This document shows positions 58,901 through 64,000 of a stretch of DNA of 64,000 bases, one piece after another. Position 1 is the first letter of the stretch, and each line of letters opens with the position of its first letter. The position numbers and the translations under genes were made by a program. The stretch covers positions 12,963,202 to 13,027,201 of the forward strand of contig OZ025213.1 in assembly GCA_964019055.1 (NCBI GenBank), written 5' to 3'. A model generated the notes under the pieces. The model saw only the letters and a program-made list of their open reading frames with translations. It searched no databases and had not been told where the DNA came from. Source of the DNA: Anthopleura xanthogrammica. Its lineage: Eukaryota; Cnidaria; Anthozoa; Actiniaria; Actiniidae.

Positions 58901-61900
58901 CTATTGTTTTTCAGGAGTGAGTTTTTTTTAGACAGAATCGCACAACCAATCACATTCCTCGAAATTACATGCGCTGTGCTGATTGGTTGATTTGAGTTGA
59001 GCCGGCAAAAGCAAAACAAGACGAAAATAAAATGATAGTCCTAATGGCGCTATACTCATGATTTTAACATTAAAATCTTCGTTATAAAATATTTCTGAAT
59101 AACAATTGTCTCAACACCAGAAAAACCACATTTGACAAAGATAAGCGACAAATTTGTCGATCAAAAAATCAACATGAATTTCGTTATGGACTTCTGACGT
59201 TAGAAGGTACAGTACCTGCATGAAACCAATAAGCAAGGCAAGGGAGACTGATATTTCTATTTTCTTTGCATCAACAGGACTCCACATCATTCCGTCAGGG
59301 ATTGGGGTAGGGCTGGATTTGGTGACATTACTTTGAACAGAAGATACACTAGGATTCAATCCCTCCATTTTAAGAACTTCCCTCTCGCAAACTTGAGCTA
59401 CCATGAGGCAAATCACGGCGAACGAACCTGGAAATAAATCAAAACTTGATGATAATGAAACTACTGATTTCATGATTTTGAGAAGAATCAAAAAATGGTT
59501 TCTATTTTCATGTGAGCGCGACTGGGAATCAATTTTGTTGCTATAGTTGCAGTTAACATACAAAAAATACTGCCGCTCAGTGGCCTAGCGACAAGAAAGA
59601 GCGCGCGCGCGCGTTTTGGCGCCAAAAAGTTCCCGCCAAATTCTCAGGTCCGTCACCAACGGGTAGCAGGGTGAAGCTAAAGGATTATGTTTCTCACCTT
59701 GAGACAAATATCTCGATGTTCCCATTAACATGTAAATGAAAACAGGAACTAAAGCTGTGTAGAGTCCCGTCACTGGAGGCAAAGATGCCAGCATCGCAAA
59801 AGCAAGACCTGGTTGATCAAAATAACAAAAATATTAGAGAGTTCACAGGAAGCCAAAGCCGTGTACCTGAGCACGAATAGAAAAAGAATGTATGAGAGAT
59901 AATGAATCATTCAAAAATCTTTCAGGAAGTTTTAATGAAAAAGTGCTGTACTTATTTTTTCATCTCACTGTGATTGTATTCTGCACGCAATTTCAAGCCA
60001 TTTGGCTGCGTTTTAACTTTGCGCGCAATATTGCAGGCTATCGATGTTGCGAGCCATGTAATATGACGCAATTTGTTGCACGCAATGTTGCTGAAGTAGA
60101 AAACGATCCTACTTCGGCATTACCTGCAATATTGCGCGCAATGTCGCAGGTAATTGATGCTGCTAACCATGTCATACGACGCAATTTGTTGCACGCAATG
60201 TTGGTGAAGTAGGAAACGATCTTACTTCATCAACATTTGTCTGCAATATTGCGCGCAATGTTGCACCGTGTGTCTGCGTCTTTAATCTATTTAAAAATAC
60301 GAAAAATTGAAGTTTTGAATTTTCATAGAATATATTGATGGTCTTAGGTGACTTGAGTGTTTATGGAGTAATATGAAGTGCTTGAAGGGCATCAGTAGAT
60401 GGAATTAAAACTTTGGCTGAAGATTGAATATGATTCTCGAGCCTCTCGCAGTCATCCATGCATACTTGGCTGAACAAACGACGTTTCGCACTCTATACGT
60501 ACGTTCTAGCTTATTAGTTTAGATGTTTTTCACGGAAAATACGATAAAACAATTTGTGATACGGATTAAATTTTTTTCTTCAAAACACTGAAAATGTGCT
60601 TAGTTTTAGTGTTAATTTTATTTACGTGTTTTAGAATATATTTTCTTTGTATTGTTGGAAACCATATATCAACACGACAAAGTTCATCGGGCCTAATTTG
60701 GACCTAAGTAGAGTGTAATTCATCAACTGCCAATTAATCATTTATAATATAATAATAATAATAATAATAATTCCCCATGGTTCAACTGCGCTTTACAAAT
60801 GTATTATATAAAAGTTTTGGAAACATTAACTTAATTTTTATTGTATTATGTATAATTGCACTTTATAAACATTTTATGTTTAATTTATTTCTTTTTTGTG
60901 TCGAGGGAAACAAAACACTGAATATTCCTATTTTTGGTTCGTCGTTTCGGAGGGGAAAAACAATGGCGTCATTTCGAATTCCCTTTGATATCGCTTCTAT
61001 TTTGACTGGACATACAATAAGTATAGAGTAGGGTATGTAAATTCGTCGATCTGTTAAAATTAATGCCAGGATCCGTTGACCCGTAAAAATATTTGCTCAA
61101 TCCCGAAACTACAAATAATGTGTTAGTTGCCTTGTATGGGATAATTATTTTTTTAATGATGGATGGACACAGTGAAAACAAATCCCTGTGTAAATATTGA
61201 TATTATAAATATTAATGATACTCATTTATGAAACACGCATTTTCTTGAACAAAAGAACCACACGTTTGTCGCTGATGTTTAAGCGTTTATCTGACTCTTT
61301 TGCTCAACAAGTACTGGGCAAAAACTGTTTTTTTGGTACATGAATCGCGTGCTTTGCATGAAATGTCATACTGAGTTGAAAAGAATAAATCAAACAGGTT
61401 AGCTAAGTTCGGAGTCCACAGAATTCACTTAAGCGTGAAATTTAGATCACTTAGCTAACTGGATACTTTAAAGTATATTGAATTTAGCTTGGTATTTTCT
61501 AGTTATTCTAGTTTTTAAAAAAAGCGTACATATACAAAGTTTCTTGGCGGAAATATTGAACCAAACTGATGTTTGTGTTTAGTAAAGCTACGACTTGAAG
61601 TGAGGTCAACAAAGCAGAGCTGAAGCTCGACCATCTTTACTAGCTAAAAAGAATAAATATATTTTCATTTTTTGGGCTTAAAATTCTGCAATATATATAT
61701 ATTAATGATATATAATAGCACTAAAATAATTTTTCGTGTTCTTTACGGATAAAACGTCTTGAGAAATATAATTTTGGTGAGATTATGTATGCATCAATAG
61801 GTACAGAATGATTTTTTTACCTTGTGGTATATGCATGATTCCAACTGTTAATCCGCCTGTGAAATCAGCCAGGATGTCTTTCCTTATGCTGTAGTTAGGT

Positions 61901-62130
61901 AACCATTCGATGATAGGGAAAAAACTCGAAATGGCTCGAATATTGCATTGTACTCTAGGGATTATTTTACCTATACTTCTATTAATTTTTCCACAGAAAG
62001 AGCGATCAGTTTCCATTTTCTTGGCTTTCGTGAATTGTTTGGTGAAGCTTTCTTCTGTGTAGACAGGTCTGGTGATATTTATCTGGAGCGATGATGGCGC
62101 GATTTCACAGCTCTTCCGTAAATCACACAT
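52921..62130 (-). CDS. SLC26 family anion transporter, copy B (tandem paralogue with altered anion site)
   Basis: Seventeen exons: 62130-61821, 59808-59698, 59427-59216, 58795-58631, 58336-58184, 57418-57336, 57148-57001, 56807-56697, 56332-56255, 56134-56039, 55739-55633, 55164-55095, 54449-54231, 54079-53951, 53403-53349, 53219-53090 and 52927-52921. They give 727 residues in frame. Motifs: IMHIPQGLAFAMLASLPPVTGL, GTSRYLSQGSFAV, GVLRLGFVATYLSD, and a STAS domain (TVIIDAGAFTFIDSMGV ... FVSIHDAV). Eleven internal exons match copy A in length. The motif aligned with [11 protein letters not shown] of copy A reads CNALARTVVQE (about 415-425): both serines are Ala, the Arg stays. The exon 16 acceptor was chosen at 53220-53221 because it keeps the frame and matches family spacing. 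The last exon is only seven bases (ending RETRC), the least certain part. The start is the first ATG after an in-frame stop. Poly(A) signal at 52809-52804. Confidence 0.9.
53440..53895 (+). repeat. ATCATCATCATGT satellite in SLC26-B intron 14
   Basis: About 35 units of the same 12-base repeat as at 14468-16162, with more variation at both edges (CATCACGTATCGTCATTATC). It fills almost the whole intron (53404-53950). His/Ile/Ser frames are artefacts. Confidence 0.93.
55225..55400 (+). mobile_element. SINE family S1, 5'-truncated copy in SLC26-B intron 11
   Basis: GGACTTGACATCATAAGTGT then TTGTTAGGTCTCTCCCTTGA, CTCCCACAAAAAAGCTAACA, and ATCTGGACTATTAGCCGTGC then CTTAGATCACC. Box A and most of box B are lost. 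Confidence 0.6.
56373..56648 (+). repeat. Pentanucleotide array (GCACA)n in SLC26-B intron 8
   Basis: About 55 perfect units of GCACA. Fills most of the intron (56333-56696). AQHST / LCCAV frames are artefacts. Confidence 0.97.
56826..56962 (-). repeat. Reversed copy of the ATCATCATCATGT satellite in SLC26-B intron 7
   Basis: About ten units of ATGATGATACATG on the plus strand, the complement of the satellite at 14468 and 53440. Confidence 0.92.
57945..58135. repeat. Interspersed repeat E, copy 1, in SLC26-B intron 5
   Basis: TACGAGCATCGAAATCGTGC then AACTTGCCGCGCAACATTG, GCAAGTTGCAGAGTAAATGT and TGTTCGTATTACCACCCTG match 58405-58510. A further AATTTTGTTGCGC tail repeats twice. Confidence 0.6.
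58405..58530. repeat. Interspersed repeat E, copy 2, in SLC26-B intron 4, ending in poly(A)
   Basis: CACGAGCAACAAAATCGTGC then AACTTGTCGCGCAACATTG, ACAAGTTGCAGAGTGAATGC and TGCTCGTATTACCATCCTCC, then a run of about 24 A (58508-58530). The two copies lie in adjacent introns. Confidence 0.6.
59970..60280. repeat. Interspersed repeat D, tandem copies in SLC26-B intron 1
   Basis: ACGCAATTTGTTGCACGCAA then TGTTGCTGAAGTAGAAAACG occurs twice (about 60065 and 60178), each followed by an ATCCTACTTCGGCA-type inverted half and TGCAATATTGCGCGCAATGT. The outer words TTTGCGCGCAATATTGCAGG and ATTGCGCGCAATGTTGCACC are near complements. Confidence 0.6.
60281..61820. other. Rest of SLC26-B intron 1, nothing recognised
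   Basis: AT-rich sequence with a short (ATA)n run at 60747-60770. Short open frames at 60777-61181 have no support. Confidence 0.35.
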
Positions 62131-63585
62131 TTTGTATGTCCGTCCTACAGCTGTCGGCAATCGAATGGGAACTTAGTCATTCAAATTTTCAGTTTTTCAA
62201 GCCTAAATAACGTGGACCCGCACTACTTTTAGAACAAAAATTTGGTCACGGACTCGTACCGTTTTTAATATCTATGACAAAATATATTAGATTCACACGT
62301 GATTTTTCTTCGGGTTCAGTCACCGACTAGTTCGTATCCTTAGATACGTGTCCTTAACAATGTCATCCTGATGCGCAAAATGTTATACAAATTTAAAAAT
62401 ACAAAAAAGATTTAAATTTCACCCTGTAGCAGTCTAGTCGAGTTCTAGTTAAAAAATATTATTTTCAAAGATATTTTTGAGGAATCGCCCCAAGTATAAA
62501 ATAGATCGAAGCTACACTTTATGAACACGAAAGGACACGTAGGTAATTTTGATTAGAACGACAGTTATGATGGGAAAACTGACATATGCTGTAAAGTAAA
62601 AACTTGGCTTTCTTAGATTGGTTAATAACTATATTCTATAGTGAATCGGTTATATTAAATTTTTAATTGCGGAATTCTATCTAAGGAAGATGAATTTTTT
62701 TCCATCCTAAGTGAATAATGATACCCCTTCAAAATTCTAGATCCGTCACTGACTTTCTATTATATGATCATTTACAAAGATATTTTATTTGTAAATTTAT
62801 AAGTGAATATTACGTGTTGTATAACAGACATTTTCAAGGCAGTTTTTGGGAGCTCGGGTTTGATATTTACCTTACATTTACCGTACTTAGTTATTAGAGA
62901 AACTTCCTCGTATATATAGATATGTATTATCGATTATTAATTCCTAATTATTTACATATTTCATATTTTTAAGTATTTTTCTATTTTTAATATTATTGTA
63001 TTTTGTAAATAACACGCTCCTATTGGAAACCAGTGCTATTTTTGTATTGAATTAGGCTAGCGTGTCTAAATAAAGTTGATCTCATCTCAAGGCAAGAAAT
63101 AAGACTTCAGAAAATACAGCTCGTTCCAATAATAAGAGCCATATTTTTGATCACTAATAATACTAATTAACAATACAAATTTATACTGTACAATTAACAC
63201 TATTTTTCCTTTCCTTGGATCAAGAAAGCAAATGAACTATTGTTGCCATGTCATCAAGTGACATGTTGTCATGACTACAATAATACGAATAGCGACTGGT
63301 TCCTACCACACCCCATCCTCTTTCGTAATTCACTTCTGCGAGGTTTAGAGAAATGGGAACTACCTCATTGTGCATGGGATTGTGGGATTGAATGTGGGAA
63401 CAGATAAATAGCTTGGCCATCTCGCATCCCCAATCAATCCCATAATCCAATGCACCACCTAGCGTCGGTAAGACAACTTTTTAGCGGCCTTCTTACACGA
63501 ACTAGAGAACATAGTTCTTTATAAGGTAAATATATATTATTTCAATATTTTTGCACGCTTAAGTTAGGATATATTTCTTTTCTTT
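62131..63585. other. Upstream of SLC26-B and downstream of the last gene; possible LINE 3' end
   Basis: Presumed SLC26-B promoter at the left. At 63000-63090 the plus strand reads TAACACGCTCCTATTGGAAA then CCAGTGCTATTTTTGTATTG, and ends GCGTGTCTAAATAAAGTTGA then TCTCATCTC. This looks like the 3' tail of a non-LTR retrotransposon; no reverse transcriptase is present. A minus-strand 76-codon frame (63450-63220) has a protein-like mix of residues but no splice sites I trust. Confidence 0.35.
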
Positions 63586-64000
63586 TCATCTTTTTTGAAA
63601 ATGGTCATAGAAATTCAGTTGCCATATGGAAATGCCATACTTCTCGAAATTATCTCGTCCCATGTATTTCACCAGCTCGTCCTGGGAGAAGAAAACGATG
63701 AGTCAGTCAGTCAAGAATGAGAGAGAAAAACACAGTAGCAGCAACAGCAGCAGCAGCAGCAGCAACAACAACAACAACAACAGCAGAAACAACAACAGCA
63801 GCAACAACAGCAGAAACAACAACAGCAGCAGCAACGACAACAACAACAGCAGCAACAACAACAACAACAGCAGCAATAAACTAATTGATATAAACTACTT
63901 ACCTCAACATCATCATCGCTGACAGAATTAATGATATTACAAGCACGAAGAAACATTTCTTCACCAATACCATGTAAACACTCACTACGAACAATAAGAG
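63586..64000 (-). CDS. Last two coding exons of an unidentified gene (possible NEK-type kinase C-terminus)
   Basis: The exon entering from the window edge (64000-63903) reads LIVRSECLHGIGEEMFLRAC and then NIINSVSDDDVE. It ends in a perfect donor (GAG|GTAAGT). The last exon (63681-63586), after the acceptor CTCCCAG, reads DELVKYMGRDNFEKYGISIW and then QLNFYDHFQKR with a TGA stop; the phase is 0 throughout. The pattern of short helices with GEEMFL, an acidic DDDVED segment and a MGRDNFEKYG...QL...D end resembles C-terminal tails of NIMA-related kinases, but this is from memory of a pattern and weak. Evidence for a real gene is good; identity is not. The intron holds a CAG/CAA repeat. Confidence 0.6.
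63733..63886 (+). repeat. CAG/CAA trinucleotide tract within an intron
   Basis: Mixed AGC, AAC and AAA triplets over about 150 bases. The plus-strand Ser/Asn and minus-strand poly-Cys frames are artefacts, since the tract lies between two phase-matched exons (63681 and 63903). Confidence 0.9.

Noticed and set aside
63711..63956. Poly-Cys or poly-Gln/Ser/Asn protein from the CAG/CAA tract
   Set aside because: The tract lies between two phase-0 exons with consensus splice sites, so it is intronic.
1..64000. CRISPR array, bacterial operon or phage-like defence system
   Set aside because: The tandem arrays have no unique spacers, the genes are spliced animal genes, and no cas, integrase or replication genes of microbial type are visible.

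Overview
This is a window of an intron-rich animal nuclear genome, AT-rich and loaded with palindromic DNA elements, tRNA-derived SINEs and simple-sequence arrays. Spliced gene models with vertebrate-like exon layouts (RFC3, RUSF1, an ABCC4-type transporter, two SLC26 transporters), short 3' UTRs and many short hairpin (MITE-like) insertions suggest a cnidarian, most likely a sea anemone or another anthozoan. That placement is inference, not proof. All exon models were made by hand from reading frame, splice-site consensus and phase; every junction given keeps the frame open.

Layout. 1-108 (-) is the first coding exon of a secreted or membrane protein that runs off the window. 452-1326 (+) is a possible two-exon, 77-residue gene of unknown function. 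2954-8394 (-) is RFC3, the clamp-loader subunit, in nine exons. 8730-14099 (+) is RUSF1 (RUS/DUF647 family) in fourteen exons, divergent from RFC3 across only 335 bp. 14.46-16.16 kb is a 12-bp satellite. 17.1-23.7 kb holds no gene that I can recognise. 23703-29865 (+) is a full ABCC4/MRP4-type transporter in six exons. 32134-33943 (-) is a membrane-anchored protein made almost entirely of an ALK/LTK-type glycine-rich domain, with no kinase.

36126-47178 (-) and 52921-62130 (-) are two tandem SLC26 anion transporters, A and B, each of 17 exons with nearly identical exon sizes. A 2.2-kb foldback transposon with a perfect 9-bp target duplication lies between them. 63586-64000 (-) is the 3' end of another gene.

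The genes do not form a pathway. RFC3 acts in DNA replication, RUSF1 is a conserved membrane-associated protein of poorly known role, and the ABCC and SLC26 genes are membrane transporters. The SLC26 pair is a tandem duplication in which copy B has lost both serines of the central anion-binding motif that copy A keeps.

The strongest unusual signals are: the foldback element; the SLC26 binding-site change; the standalone glycine-rich membrane protein; a MITE family that repeatedly sits next to splice sites; a nested MITE insertion; and related pentanucleotide arrays in several introns. I saw no bacterial, CRISPR-type or viral system here.
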